From JANXQE01 sp035651635 (GTDB lineage: Bacteria; Verrucomicrobiota; Verrucomicrobiia; Limisphaerales; UBA8199), in the NCBI GenBank assembly GCA_035651635.1, contig DASRFK010000138.1:1-52145 (forward strand): a DNA stretch of 52,145 nt, in the 5' to 3' direction. Made by a program: the position numbers and the translations under genes. Of the stretch, positions 25,283-33,843 are shown one piece after another. Within the stretch, counting starts at the first letter, position 1. Each line of letters opens with the position of its first letter. The notes under the pieces were generated by a model that made no database searches, was not told the DNA's origin, and saw only the letters and a list, made by a program, of their open reading frames with translations.

Positions 25283-26338
25283 TCATTTGGGCGACGTCCA
25301 ATTTAGATAAGGATGTGCAACCAGGTACTTTTTCCACTCGGCATCGGGATTCTTGGAATCGGGTTCATCACCGAAGCAAGCGACGTATGCCCACCGGGCA
25401 TTTTCGCCCGAGAGCACTGTCGGGTGAGCCGCCAGGTACCCGCCCCACATCCCGCTCCGAACGGCCTTGTCAATAGCACCGGCGACCTTGCTCAGCGCTT
25501 CATCAGCCCGGGCAGAGATCGCAGCTTTGATTGCCTCGTTAGTGGCCTGGGGATTGTCGTGCTTGGCTTTTATGAAAAGCGCCTCGAAGTTCCTCGATCC
25601 TGGTTCATAACCCAGTTTGCCGAAAGGATCGCTCGGAGCTGAGCCGCCGGTCATGCCAGTCTTGAAACCAGCCTTGGCGGCCTCGACGCTCGGGGTGTAG
25701 CTCTGCGCCAGGTCGGCAGTCCGCCAACCCATCACGATTTGGTAGATGGCGCCGACTATCTCGAGCACCCCTGCCACCACAATTGCTCCCGCAATAACGA
25801 CGTCTCCGCCGATTACGACGCCGGCGGTTCCCAAGGCCCCGGGACCAACCTCCGGACTTGCCGGCTTGACGCCTGGACTCCTGAGCGTCGGGGGGCTGCC
25901 ATCGGTAGGCGCCGGATTCGGATTGGAAGGCGGCGTTTTCGGAGGGACTGAAGGCGGTTTGGAAGGGAGGGTCTCGGGGGGAAGCTGGGGCTTGACCTCG
26001 GGACTTCGCAAGGTTGGAGCCGGGTCGGTGGGAGCTTCCGGATCGGCATCCGGGTCAATCTTGATACGGTTCTGTGGCTCGGTGTCAGGCCCGGTGTCGG
26101 TATCTCCATCAAAGGGGACTTTTACCGGGTTATTAGGGCCGGGTTCGTTGGCGCCGCCCGGCCCGCGATAATCCTGACCGGGTCCTCGGCCCCAATTGCC
26201 AGGACCGATGCTGGCCAATAATCCGCCCTCACCCTGCTTAAAGCTGTCCGGGGAGACACCGAGCTTTATGCACCACTCATCAAAGGCGCTGCGTAAATTG
26301 GATTGATCGCCCGAACCGGAAGAGTTTTCGCCAGACAT
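25283..26338 (-). CDS. Pro-rich modular protein of unknown function
   Basis: A 351-residue protein in four visible parts. Residues 1-45 are soluble and begin MSGENSSGSGDQ. Residues ~45-175 are low-complexity, rich in Pro, Asp and Gly, with a repeated TLRSPxVKP phrase (two copies). Residues ~178-215 are a Gly/Val/Ala-rich hydrophobic stretch long enough for one or two membrane helices. Residues ~215-351 are a mainly helical domain ending HPYLNWTSPK, with a second HP-containing phrase (YLAAHPTVL) earlier in it. No family is recognised and no signal peptide is present. The layout resembles delivered effectors or cell-surface tethers, but no toxin motif or partner gene is seen. Confidence 0.65.
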   Translation of the reverse strand: MSGENSSGSGDQSNLRSAFDEWCIKLGVSPDSFKQGEGGLLASIGPGNWGRGPGQDYRGPGGANEPGPNNPVKVPFDGDTDTGPDTEPQNRIKIDPDADPEAPTDPAPTLRSPEVKPQLPPETLPSKPPSVPPKTPPSNPNPAPTDGSPPTLRSPGVKPASPEVGPGALGTAGVVIGGDVVIAGAIVVAGVLEIVGAIYQIVMGWRTADLAQSYTPSVEAAKAGFKTGMTGGSAPSDPFGKLGYEPGSRNFEALFIKAKHDNPQATNEAIKAAISARADEALSKVAGAIDKAVRSGMWGGYLAAHPTVLSGENARWAYVACFGDEPDSKNPDAEWKKYLVAHPYLNWTSPK

Positions 26339-26618
26339 AAGCTGTATCTTTCGAATTTTGGCGGTTGCTTAAACTCACTCGCCACCAGTCTGGACAACCC
26401 TCGTCGATTTCCCCCTGCACCCCCGTCGGCGTTTGCTCCGGCGCGCGAGCAATCCATTCCCGGTTGGAATGGTGAACACGGTCGTGAACTTACCTCAGGT
26501 CATCGGTTATGTCGACAGGGTATCTTGGCCCTCTTGGCGCAGGGTAAACTGTCTGTGGAATGCGGGGCCGAGCATTACTGCATAATCGAGCGGGCCGCAG
26601 GCTGCGGGTCGAACCCGG
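26339..26618. other. Region between the Pro-rich gene and the small RNA
   Basis: This ~280-base stretch should hold the minus-strand promoter of the Pro-rich gene. I see no convincing -35/-10 pair, and no gene. Confidence 0.4.
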
Positions 26619-26735
26619 AAAAAAAGAGTGGCCCGGGATTGCTCCCGGGCCACCCCCAACCCAATCAAAAGAGAGGGCGGCACCTGGTGATGCCGGCACC
26701 GCCCCACTCAGGAGGACGTAGGCAAGGAACCTACA
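26619..26735 (-). ncRNA. Candidate structured small RNA with intrinsic terminator
   Basis: Read on the minus strand, this ~115-base segment holds three hairpins. Hairpin 1 is GTAGG-TTCCTTG-CCTAC (26718-26734). A single-stranded linker contains TCCTCCT (26710-26716), complementary to Shine-Dalgarno sites. Hairpin 2 is GGGCGGTGCC paired with GGTGCCGCCC (26675-26704; two wobbles, 10-base loop). A pyrimidine-rich linker follows. Hairpin 3 is a perfect 11-bp stem GTGGCCCGGGA/TCCCGGGCCAC (26628-26653) followed by TC and seven T, a textbook terminator. A -10 box TATTAT lies at 26742-26747, placing the start at about 26735; the -35 is weak. It matches no RNA family I can name. Confidence 0.62.
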
Positions 26736-26741
26736 GAAGTG

Positions 26742-26747
26742 ATAATA
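26742..26747 (-). promoter_or_regulatory. Candidate -10 box of the small RNA
   Basis: TATTAT on the minus strand, seven bases before the first hairpin. At 18-base spacing the -35 would be TTCTAA, a weak match. Confidence 0.4.
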
Positions 26748-26782
26748 GCAAAGGGCGTGCCTGCCTTAGAATTGTGATTTCC

Positions 26783-27059
26783 TCAGATAACATGCGCGAA
26801 CCAGCCGTTGCCTGTCTCATTCCCGGACATGCCTTGATCGTATGATTCCAGGAAGAAGCTGACAAATCCCAAAGGGATTTTGCCCTTGCAGCCCAGGGCG
26901 GCGCGAAACTCGCCACCCTGAGAAAAGCACGGATAAAATTCGTCCAACCGATACTGCCTGAACGCGGGACCCCAAACCCATGCACCGCACTCCAAGGCGC
27001 TGGCGAGCAAATAAGGGCGTGGCCGGCGTGGCGCCGGCGCTCCCCGACGTGACTCGCGC
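26783..27059 (-). pseudogene. Possible gene remnant
   Basis: The minus-strand frame ending at 26783 gives a protein-like stretch (YRLDEFYPCFSQGGEFRAAL, then IPLGFVSFFLESYDQGM) of about 75 residues, but upstream it runs into low-complexity Pro/Arg sequence overlapping the next gene, with no start. It may be a decayed C-terminus or chance. A GCCGGCG-TGG-CGCCGGC hairpin lies at about 27020-27036. Confidence 0.25.
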
Positions 27060-28091
27060 TTAGGCGCCCATGCCCTCTTCGAAGGACCCGGCGGCCAAGG
27101 GGAAACAAAGGTGATCCCGCACGTATTGGATACCATTGGCGCTGGTGGCGTCGAGGTCCCGGTAAGCGCTTTCGGCTTCAACGACTAACGGGGCGGTTTT
27201 GGCGCCCATGACCTGGCGATAGCGTTGCGGATAGCCGGTGTGAATCAGCAATTCCGCGTACCGGACCATGTTGAGATCACCTGAAGGGATGTCCACGAAC
27301 TGCATGGCGCGTTTCTGCCAGCCGGGCTCCATCATCCGCAGCGGAAGGCCTGGACGAATCACGAAGTTTTTGACGTGGCAGGCATAGATCCGTGGGGCCA
27401 CTTTGAGAAAACGCGTCTCCCAGCTCTCGCCTTCCCAGCAATGCGACGGGTCGGCGTTGACGCCCAAGCATTTATCGCCGTCACAAATATCGACCAGCAT
27501 GTTGAAATCGTCCGCGCACATGGCGCCGGTGCCGGGATGGATTTCGTGGCAAAGATAAACGCCCAGTTTGTTGGCATGCGCTCGGATCTTGGCGGTTTTC
27601 TTCACAAACCGATCCTGGCCTTCCTTAAGGAGATCATAATCGCCACCCTTCCAAAATCCCCACGGATAACCGGTGGCCATTTCCCAGCCGAACGCCACGC
27701 CCCAGAACATCGGGACGATTTTCACGCCTAACTCAGCGCACAAGTCCAGCAAACGCAGCACATAATCTTCAGCCCAGTTCTCAATTTCGGCGACCGATTT
27801 CTTCGCCACATCGGCCGGAATGAAAGGCCGAATCGTCGGGCTTTGGGTCCAGGCGGTCGTTTGCACCCAAATCGGGCAGTGCGCCGAAACGCCGTCGAGA
27901 GTCATTTTCGCCTTCGAGAAGATGCCTTTAACCTCCTTGGCACTCATCAGGCCTTTGTCGGTCGTGAGCATGTAATTGGAAGGTTGCGCGCCGGACGCGC
28001 CGGATTTCTTGGCGTACTCGAGGAATTGAGCCAGGCTTTTTGCGCCATGTTGCGCGCCTTCGATGCTGGGGTGGAAGCAGTTTTCGGCCAT
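27060..28091 (-). CDS. Sugar phosphate isomerase/epimerase family protein
   Basis: A 343-residue xylose-isomerase-like TIM barrel without signal peptide. Segments in order: CFHPSIEGAQHG, LDGVSAHCPIWVQT, VKIVPMFWGVAFGWE, a Trp/Gly-rich loop GYPWGFWKGGDYD, the metal-ligand-like YLCHEIHPGTGAMC, GVNADPSHCWEGES, YACHVKNFV and a final VVEAESAYRD. The Glu, Asp, His and Glu expected for the metal site are present. It is cytoplasmic, in contrast to the exported barrel at 24343. It probably isomerises or epimerises a sugar or inositol derivative; the substrate is unknown. Confidence 0.87.
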   Translation of the reverse strand: MAENCFHPSIEGAQHGAKSLAQFLEYAKKSGASGAQPSNYMLTTDKGLMSAKEVKGIFSKAKMTLDGVSAHCPIWVQTTAWTQSPTIRPFIPADVAKKSVAEIENWAEDYVLRLLDLCAELGVKIVPMFWGVAFGWEMATGYPWGFWKGGDYDLLKEGQDRFVKKTAKIRAHANKLGVYLCHEIHPGTGAMCADDFNMLVDICDGDKCLGVNADPSHCWEGESWETRFLKVAPRIYACHVKNFVIRPGLPLRMMEPGWQKRAMQFVDIPSGDLNMVRYAELLIHTGYPQRYRQVMGAKTAPLVVEAESAYRDLDATSANGIQYVRDHLCFPLAAGSFEEGMGA

Positions 28092-28187
28092 AAGTTTTAC
28101 AGGAATTGACAGGGTTAAAGTATTTACCGAACCGCGAGACCAATAGCGGCGTTGACAATCAAAATCAACACCATTCTACGTTGCCCC

Positions 28188-28306
28188 AGCCGGCGCGCGG
28201 GCATTTCTGCACGCAGAGACACAGGAATTTTACTGCGGCAAGAAAATGGTAGGCTGTCAGCCGTTTTCGGGAATTGCTGCGGGCCGGAATGCCCGCGCGC
28301 CGGCGG
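28188..28306. repeat. Inverted repeat of the GGCGCGCGGGCATT family
   Basis: CCGGCGCGCGGGCATT at about 28189-28204 and its reverse complement AATGCCCGCGCGCCGG at about 28289-28304 frame ~85 bases. The right arm, read on the minus strand, continues into GCAGCAATTCCCGAAAACGG, matching the tandem repeat units at 42981-43209. It occupies much of the 316-base gap between the barrel gene and tatD; no gene is seen in the rest. Confidence 0.65.
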
Positions 28307-28407
28307 CCACCTGCTTACACCCCACACTCTCTTTGGTCAGATCCATTTCGAGGACGCCTGCGCATCCGGGCGTTGCGTCCTCGTGGGTTCAGCGTCACAG
28401 TGACGCT

Positions 28408-29223
28408 ATGGCAGAGTTTTACGACACCCATGCCCATTTGGATTATCCCGATTTCGCAAATGAATTGCCGGAAGTGATCTCGCGGGCCGAAGCGGCCGGA
28501 ATCGCGCGAATCATCAGCATCGCCACGAGCCTGGAGAGCAGCCGGCGAGTCCTGAAGATTGCTGAGCGCTTTGTTAATGTGTTCGCGGTGGTCGGGTGTC
28601 ACCCAAGCGACGCGGCGGAGGCGCCGGAAGATGTCCGTCCTGCGCTGCGGGAACTGGCCGGGCATCCGAAAGTAGTCGCTCTGGGTGAAACGGGCCTGGA
28701 TTATTATCGTTTGCCCAGCAAGAAGGAGGGAGGCTCGCCGGCTGATGACACCGCATATAAGGCCAAGCAAGCGCAAGTGTTCAGGCAGCATTTGGAAGTG
28801 GCGGCGGAGCTGGGTCTGAACTGTGTGATCCATCAACGCGATTCCTTTGAGGATGTCCTGGCAATGCTGGAGCCCTTTGCGACGAGGGTTCGTGGCGTGT
28901 TTCATTGTTTCTCTAATGACGCCGCATCAATGAGGCGAGTGCTGGCACTGGGTTCGCTAGTGAGTTTTACCGGCATTCTGACGTTTAAAAATGGAGCCAA
29001 CATTCGCGAAACGATGGCCGCCACACCGCTCGATCAGTTCATGTTGGAAACCGATTCGCCCTTCCTGGCACCGGTGCCCTACCGTGGAAAACGCTGCGAA
29101 CCGGCTTACGTTAAGGAGATTTCGGAGGTGGCCGCGCAGGTCAAACAATGCTCGCTGGACGAACTGAGCGCCGCAACCTGCGCGGCGGCGAGACGCTTCT
29201 TTCCCAAACTGCAAATGGCTTAA
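28408..29223 (+). CDS. tatD: TatD family metal-dependent hydrolase (DNase)
   Basis: A 271-residue TIM-barrel metallohydrolase. Metal ligands are in YDTHAHLDY (H8, H10), VALGETGLDYY (Glu), CVIHQRDSF, VFHCFSND and LETDSPFL (Asp). The PYRGKRCEPAYV phrase is diagnostic of TatD. The start is ATG 28408; the open frame further upstream passes through a repeat. TatD enzymes act as 3'-5' exonucleases on damaged or free DNA. Its stop overlaps the stop of the convergent FAD/Fe-S gene, leaving no room for a terminator between them. Confidence 0.92.
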   Translation: MAEFYDTHAHLDYPDFANELPEVISRAEAAGIARIISIATSLESSRRVLKIAERFVNVFAVVGCHPSDAAEAPEDVRPALRELAGHPKVVALGETGLDYYRLPSKKEGGSPADDTAYKAKQAQVFRQHLEVAAELGLNCVIHQRDSFEDVLAMLEPFATRVRGVFHCFSNDAASMRRVLALGSLVSFTGILTFKNGANIRETMAATPLDQFMLETDSPFLAPVPYRGKRCEPAYVKEISEVAAQVKQCSLDELSAATCAAARRFFPKLQMA

Positions 29224-32060
29224 TCCGCTTCGGGGTCGAGCGCGGCCGCCAAAACCTCGGCCATATGCCGCGCGCGGACGGGAGCCAAATGCTCGATTTG
29301 ATGGCGGCAGCTTGTGCCGGAAGCAACGATTGCGGTTCCGTGAGGTAAAGCCTGGATGGTCTGTAATAGAGGTTCGGCCACCTTGAGCGAGAGCTCATAC
29401 TGCTCCTGCAATGCGCCAAATGCGCCGGCCATCCCGCAGCAGCCGCTCTCGAGCAAGGTCACTTCCCGGCCGGGCAAGTGTAAGGCAAGCCGGCGCAGAA
29501 AAACCGGATTCATTAGCGACTTCACGTGGCAATGCGCGTGGATGACGACTTTTCCGGAACGGACTCGGAACCGCAGGGCGCAGGAATCGCGCGTGAGCAA
29601 GTCTTCGACGAATTTTTCAAAGAGGACGCATCGACGCGCGATCCTCTCCCATCCAGGCACACGCAACTCCCGGTAATCCTCGACGAACATTGAGTAGCAT
29701 GACGGCTCCAGAAACACGATGGGCGCCTGGTCCATATCGAGATTCAGCAGCTCGACATTCCGTCTGGCCAGGTGCTTGGCTCGGTCCAAATGACCCTGGC
29801 TAAACGCCGGACGGCCGCAGCACTTTCGGCCAGTGGGCAAGACGACCTGGAACCCAGCCGCTTCGAGCACCTTTGTTGCGGCGACACCAATGTGCGGCTC
29901 GTGGTAGCGCACGAAGGTGTCGTCCCAGAGCACCAACCGTCCACGTGTGGGTGATTGGCTGCGTTCATGTCGAGCGAACCAGCGGTCGAATCGCTGCCTG
30001 GCGTAACGCGGCAAAGGCCTTTGCCAGGCCAGGCCTAAGCCTTTGGCGAGCATCGTCCGGATCAAGAACGAGCCCAGCGCAACGTTCGACAAAGTTGGCA
30101 CGGCGCAGCCAATTGCCCCGATTAGGTCGACGGACGAAATCACGCGTTGGCGCCGAGAAAGGCCTTCGCGGCGGATGCGCGCGTGGAGCAACTCTGCCTT
30201 GAGCAAGGCCAGGTTGACGTTGGACGGGCACTCCGTGGTGCACGCCTTACAGGAGAGGCAACTGCCCAGGGCGGCCGCGAGCTCCACCGAGGCCAAAGGG
30301 TCACGGTTTTCCAAGCCGCGTCCCTCCAGGGCCGCTCGCACGGCGTTGGCTCGGCCGCGCGTGCTGAGCAATTCCTCATGTGTGACCAGAAACGTTGGGC
30401 ACATCGTCGGCGTTTCCTTGCGGCAACCGCCGCAGCCATTGCATTGTTCGAGATTGCCGACGAACGATTCATCCTTTGACGCGAAGGCCAGCATCGGCTC
30501 AAACGGGAGTTTCGGGCCTTCGCCAGCAGAATAGCGCAAATTCGAGTCAATGGAGTACCGGCCGTCCGGGATGATTTTGCCCGGATTAAAGAGGTGGTGC
30601 GGGTCGAAGGCTTCCTTAATCTCGCGCATCACGCCAAGCAAGGCCTCGCCCAACTGCTCGCGCATGTATTGAGTCCGGGCGATCCCCACTCCATGCTCGG
30701 CCGCCAGTGAGCCTTTGAACTGGCAGACCAAGGCCGAGACCTCGTTGGCCAATTCGCGAAATTTCCGCACGTCCTCGCTCGAATGCAGATCCAACACCGG
30801 CCGAACGTGTAACAAGCCGGAGGCAGCGTGGCCATAATAGGAAGCTTCCAGACCCTGCTTGGAAATCAGCGATTGCAGCGCGGCCACATACTCGGGCAGT
30901 TTGGCCGGACTCACCGCGGCGTCCTCGATGCCAGTGACGGGTTTGGCGGCGCCTTTTCTTCCCGTGAGCAGCGACAGTCCCGCTTTGCGCAGGCCCCAGA
31001 CCAGGTCCGCTTCCGCAACCGACTTCAGTATTTTTGTGCGAGAACCCAATTGCCGGCGTGCCACCGATGCCAGGCTATCGTCGACGTATTCGATAAATTC
31101 TACGATCAGGAGCGCTGCGGTCGGTCTGTTTTGAAGCTCTAACAAATCGCGGGCGGCCTGGAACTCACGCTGCCCGCGCGTCTGGTCCAAGAGCACTCGA
31201 TCGATGTGTTCGATGGCGGCGGGTTGGAGATCCAACAACTCGACGGTGGCCTGCATGGCTTCGGCCACAGAGTCGAAAAAAATGAGAGCGACTCCCTTAT
31301 GGTTGGGTAGCCGGACAATTCCCACCTCGGCCGACACAATTGCCGCCAGAGTGCCCTCGCTCCCGCACAAGAGATGATTGAGATTATTGGGCTCGCGAAC
31401 ACAACGATCCAAGGCGTAACCCGGGCGGCGCTTGCACAAGATGCGCGGAAGTCGTTCTTCGATGGTCGCGGCGTGAAAGTAGAGCAGGTTCCGCACGAGG
31501 TCGCGCTCCGTCCGCAGGGTGTCGTGTCCCCGTCCGACCATCACCAACTGCCCTGCCGAAGTGACGATTTCCAGCTCGCGCACATGGTCGGCGGTGGTCC
31601 CATAAGCCGGGGCGTGAGACCCGCTGGAGTTATTGGCAATCATCCCGCCGAGGGTCGCGCGCGAACTGGTGGCCACGTCCGGCCCGAAGCCATAGCCATG
31701 CGGACGCAAGCACCGGTTCAATTGATCCAAGATTACCCCCGCCCCGACGCGGACGGTTTGGCGTTCAAGGTCGAGCTCGGTGATGTCGCGATTATAGCGG
31801 GAGAAATCGATGACTAATCCATCGCCGATCGCGCCCCCCACGAGGCCGGTTCCAGCTCCACGCGGGATCACTGACACGCCAGCGTGCAGCGCTGTTTGGA
31901 CCAGCGCACTAGCCTGGCGCGCATTGCGCGGAAAAGCCACGGCGATGGGTTCGATCTGGTACAACGAAGCGTCGGTGGCGTAAAGCTGACGCGTTAAATT
32001 ATCGAAAGCTATTTCGCAGTTCGCCCCGGCAAGCACCGCACGTTGTTGGGCGGAAGTCAT
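29220..32060 (-). CDS. FAD-linked and Fe-S oxidoreductase (GlcD-GlcF type fusion)
   Basis: A 946-residue fusion. Residues ~35-210 form the FAD-binding PCMH-type domain (SVIPRGAGTGLVGGAIGDG, GGMIANNSSGSH); ~210-470 the FAD-oxidase C-terminal domain, with the AEHGVGIARTQYM motif. Around 530-620 are two [4Fe-4S] motifs (CNGCGGCRKETPTMCP and CLSCKACTTECP). The last third has two cysteine-rich CCG-type regions (GRKCCGRPAFSQG and ESGCCGMAG). Such fusions oxidise D-2-hydroxyacids (D-lactate, glycolate or D-2-hydroxyglutarate) and pass electrons to the membrane chain. The closest E. coli layout is YdiJ. The exact substrate is undetermined. Confidence 0.9.
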   Translation of the reverse strand: MTSAQQRAVLAGANCEIAFDNLTRQLYATDASLYQIEPIAVAFPRNARQASALVQTALHAGVSVIPRGAGTGLVGGAIGDGLVIDFSRYNRDITELDLERQTVRVGAGVILDQLNRCLRPHGYGFGPDVATSSRATLGGMIANNSSGSHAPAYGTTADHVRELEIVTSAGQLVMVGRGHDTLRTERDLVRNLLYFHAATIEERLPRILCKRRPGYALDRCVREPNNLNHLLCGSEGTLAAIVSAEVGIVRLPNHKGVALIFFDSVAEAMQATVELLDLQPAAIEHIDRVLLDQTRGQREFQAARDLLELQNRPTAALLIVEFIEYVDDSLASVARRQLGSRTKILKSVAEADLVWGLRKAGLSLLTGRKGAAKPVTGIEDAAVSPAKLPEYVAALQSLISKQGLEASYYGHAASGLLHVRPVLDLHSSEDVRKFRELANEVSALVCQFKGSLAAEHGVGIARTQYMREQLGEALLGVMREIKEAFDPHHLFNPGKIIPDGRYSIDSNLRYSAGEGPKLPFEPMLAFASKDESFVGNLEQCNGCGGCRKETPTMCPTFLVTHEELLSTRGRANAVRAALEGRGLENRDPLASVELAAALGSCLSCKACTTECPSNVNLALLKAELLHARIRREGLSRRQRVISSVDLIGAIGCAVPTLSNVALGSFLIRTMLAKGLGLAWQRPLPRYARQRFDRWFARHERSQSPTRGRLVLWDDTFVRYHEPHIGVAATKVLEAAGFQVVLPTGRKCCGRPAFSQGHLDRAKHLARRNVELLNLDMDQAPIVFLEPSCYSMFVEDYRELRVPGWERIARRCVLFEKFVEDLLTRDSCALRFRVRSGKVVIHAHCHVKSLMNPVFLRRLALHLPGREVTLLESGCCGMAGAFGALQEQYELSLKVAEPLLQTIQALPHGTAIVASGTSCRHQIEHLAPVRARHMAEVLAAALDPEAD

Positions 32061-32182
32061 CGCGCCCGGATAGGCTAGCGGCGGGCCATTCGGCTGACAA
32101 TGTTCTGTTTTCGCAAGAAATCGGCAGGGTGGATTTCATTTTGATCTGTCTGGTGCAGTTTGTAAGCTCCTGACCTGGTTTA

Positions 32183-32920
32183 GTGAGCACGCCCTCAATC
32201 CATTTGAGCCCGGAAGCAAAGGCTTCTCTGCCGCGACATGTTGCCATTATTATGGATGGGAATGGCCGTTGGGCCAAACAACGCCATCTGCCGCGCATCG
32301 AAGGCCACCGTGCCGGCGCCGAATCCGCCCGGGTGATTATTCGCACCGCGGGCGAGCTTGGCATTAAGTACCTCACTCTGTACGCCTTTTCAGTCGAGAA
32401 CTGGAATCGTCCCAAGGAGGAGGTGGATGCGTTGATGAAGTACCTCATCCACTACCTCAAGACCGAAACTTCCGAGCTCAATAAAAACAATGTTCGGCTC
32501 GAAGTCATCGGCCAGGTTTACCGGTTGCCTGAAGCCGTCCAGGAGCATCTGAGCAAGACCCAGTCGATTCTATCAAAAAACAATGGCCTGACCCTCATTA
32601 TGGCGTTGAGCTATGGCGGCCGAACCGAGATTGTCGAGGCCGTGCGCAGCATCGCGCAGAAGGTCAAAGCGGGCGAGATGGATCCCCCCGATATCACCGA
32701 GCAGGTGTTTGCACAGCATCTTTATACGCGCAATCTGCCCGACCCCGACGTATTGATCCGCACCAGCGGCGAAATGCGCGTCAGTAATTTCCTCTTATGG
32801 CAGATTTCCTACACCGAGCTGGTGGTAACTCGCACGCTCTGGCCGGATTTTCGCAAGCCGCAGTTTTACGAGGCGCTCGAAGAGTATAACCGGCGGCATC
32901 GCCGTTTCGGAGGCGTCTGA
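32183..32920 (+). CDS. uppS: Isoprenyl transferase (undecaprenyl diphosphate synthase)
   Basis: A 245-residue cis-prenyltransferase making the lipid carrier for peptidoglycan. The catalytic Asp is D25 in AIIMDGNGRWA; other conserved blocks are GHRAGAES, TLYAFSVENWNRP, ALSYGGRTEI and the dimer motif LIRTSGEMRVSNFLLWQ. GTG at 32183 is the best start. It begins the run uppS-cdsA-dxr-rseP-ispG, with 14 bases to cdsA. Confidence 0.94.
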   Translation: MSTPSIHLSPEAKASLPRHVAIIMDGNGRWAKQRHLPRIEGHRAGAESARVIIRTAGELGIKYLTLYAFSVENWNRPKEEVDALMKYLIHYLKTETSELNKNNVRLEVIGQVYRLPEAVQEHLSKTQSILSKNNGLTLIMALSYGGRTEIVEAVRSIAQKVKAGEMDPPDITEQVFAQHLYTRNLPDPDVLIRTSGEMRVSNFLLWQISYTELVVTRTLWPDFRKPQFYEALEEYNRRHRRFGGV

Positions 32921-32934
32921 CGCCATCTCGCTCA

Positions 32935-33843
32935 ATGGAGCCGTCCGCCCAACCCGCCCCGCCTTCCAAGCTGCGCACTTTCGCCCGGCGTTTGCTCAGT
33001 TTCGTTATTCTCTGGACGATTCTTTTGACCGCGCTCTTCTCCAAAAACCGTTTTATTTCCGATTCGGTATTCTTGGTGATCATCGTCTTTCTCGCCGTCG
33101 CGGGGCTGGCGGAATTCTATGGGATCGTGGAAAAGCGCGACCTGGTTTGTTTCAAAGGCTGGGGAATATTTGGCGGCGTGCTGCTCATGGTGGGCACGTT
33201 TCTTAATTTGACCGGTGTTCTGGGGCGCAGCGGTTCCCCCGCGCGCGTCAATGATTTTGAGACCAGTTTTCTCATCCTGTTTGTCCTTGGGCTCTGCTTG
33301 CGGCAGTTTTTTTCCCGGAGCAACACTTCCGGCCTGCTGGCGATCTCCACCACGTTGTTCGGGCTCATGTACGTGCCCTGGCTGCTGAACTTCATCCAAA
33401 AGATCAATTTCTTTCCCGGCGTTGAAGGTCATTTTTACCTGCTCTATTTTGTCGTGATTACAAAGTTCAGCGATACCGGCGCCTATCTGGTCGGCTCGGT
33501 GATCGGCCGGCACAAAATGATCCCCCGCATCAGCCCTGGCAAAACCTGGGAAGGCTTCGGCGGCGCCTTGGTTTTTTCGGTGCTGGTCAGCCTGTTATTT
33601 GTCCAGTTCTTCGGGGACCGAATGTATGGCATGACCTGGACTCACGCGATCATTCTCGGCCTGTTGCTCGGGTTGGCTGCAGTCGTGGGCGACCTGATTG
33701 AGTCCATCTTTAAACGCGAAGCCGGCATTAAAGATTCCGGCCATTTCTTTCCTGGCATTGGAGGTATTCTCGATCTGCTGGACAGCTTATTGTTTAATGC
33801 CCCCATTATGTATCTTTACCTGCGCCACGTGCTCAGCCGATGA
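32935..33843 (+). CDS. cdsA: Phosphatidate cytidylyltransferase (CDP-diglyceride synthase)
   Basis: A 302-residue multi-pass inner-membrane protein that makes CDP-diacylglycerol from CTP and phosphatidate. The family signature is at the C-terminus: SDTGAYLVGSVIGRHKM, ISPGKTWEGFGGAL, and GDLIESIFKREAGIKDSG followed by PGIGGILDLLDSL. Several hydrophobic segments precede it. It lies directly after uppS, as in many bacteria. Confidence 0.94.
   Translation: MEPSAQPAPPSKLRTFARRLLSFVILWTILLTALFSKNRFISDSVFLVIIVFLAVAGLAEFYGIVEKRDLVCFKGWGIFGGVLLMVGTFLNLTGVLGRSGSPARVNDFETSFLILFVLGLCLRQFFSRSNTSGLLAISTTLFGLMYVPWLLNFIQKINFFPGVEGHFYLLYFVVITKFSDTGAYLVGSVIGRHKMIPRISPGKTWEGFGGALVFSVLVSLLFVQFFGDRMYGMTWTHAIILGLLLGLAAVVGDLIESIFKREAGIKDSGHFFPGIGGILDLLDSLLFNAPIMYLYLRHVLSR

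Noticed and set aside
26619..26735. Small RNA as SRP RNA, 6S RNA or a c-di-GMP riboswitch
   Set aside because: The GGAA-tetraloop region of SRP, the long bubble hairpin of 6S and the conserved c-di-GMP core are all missing.
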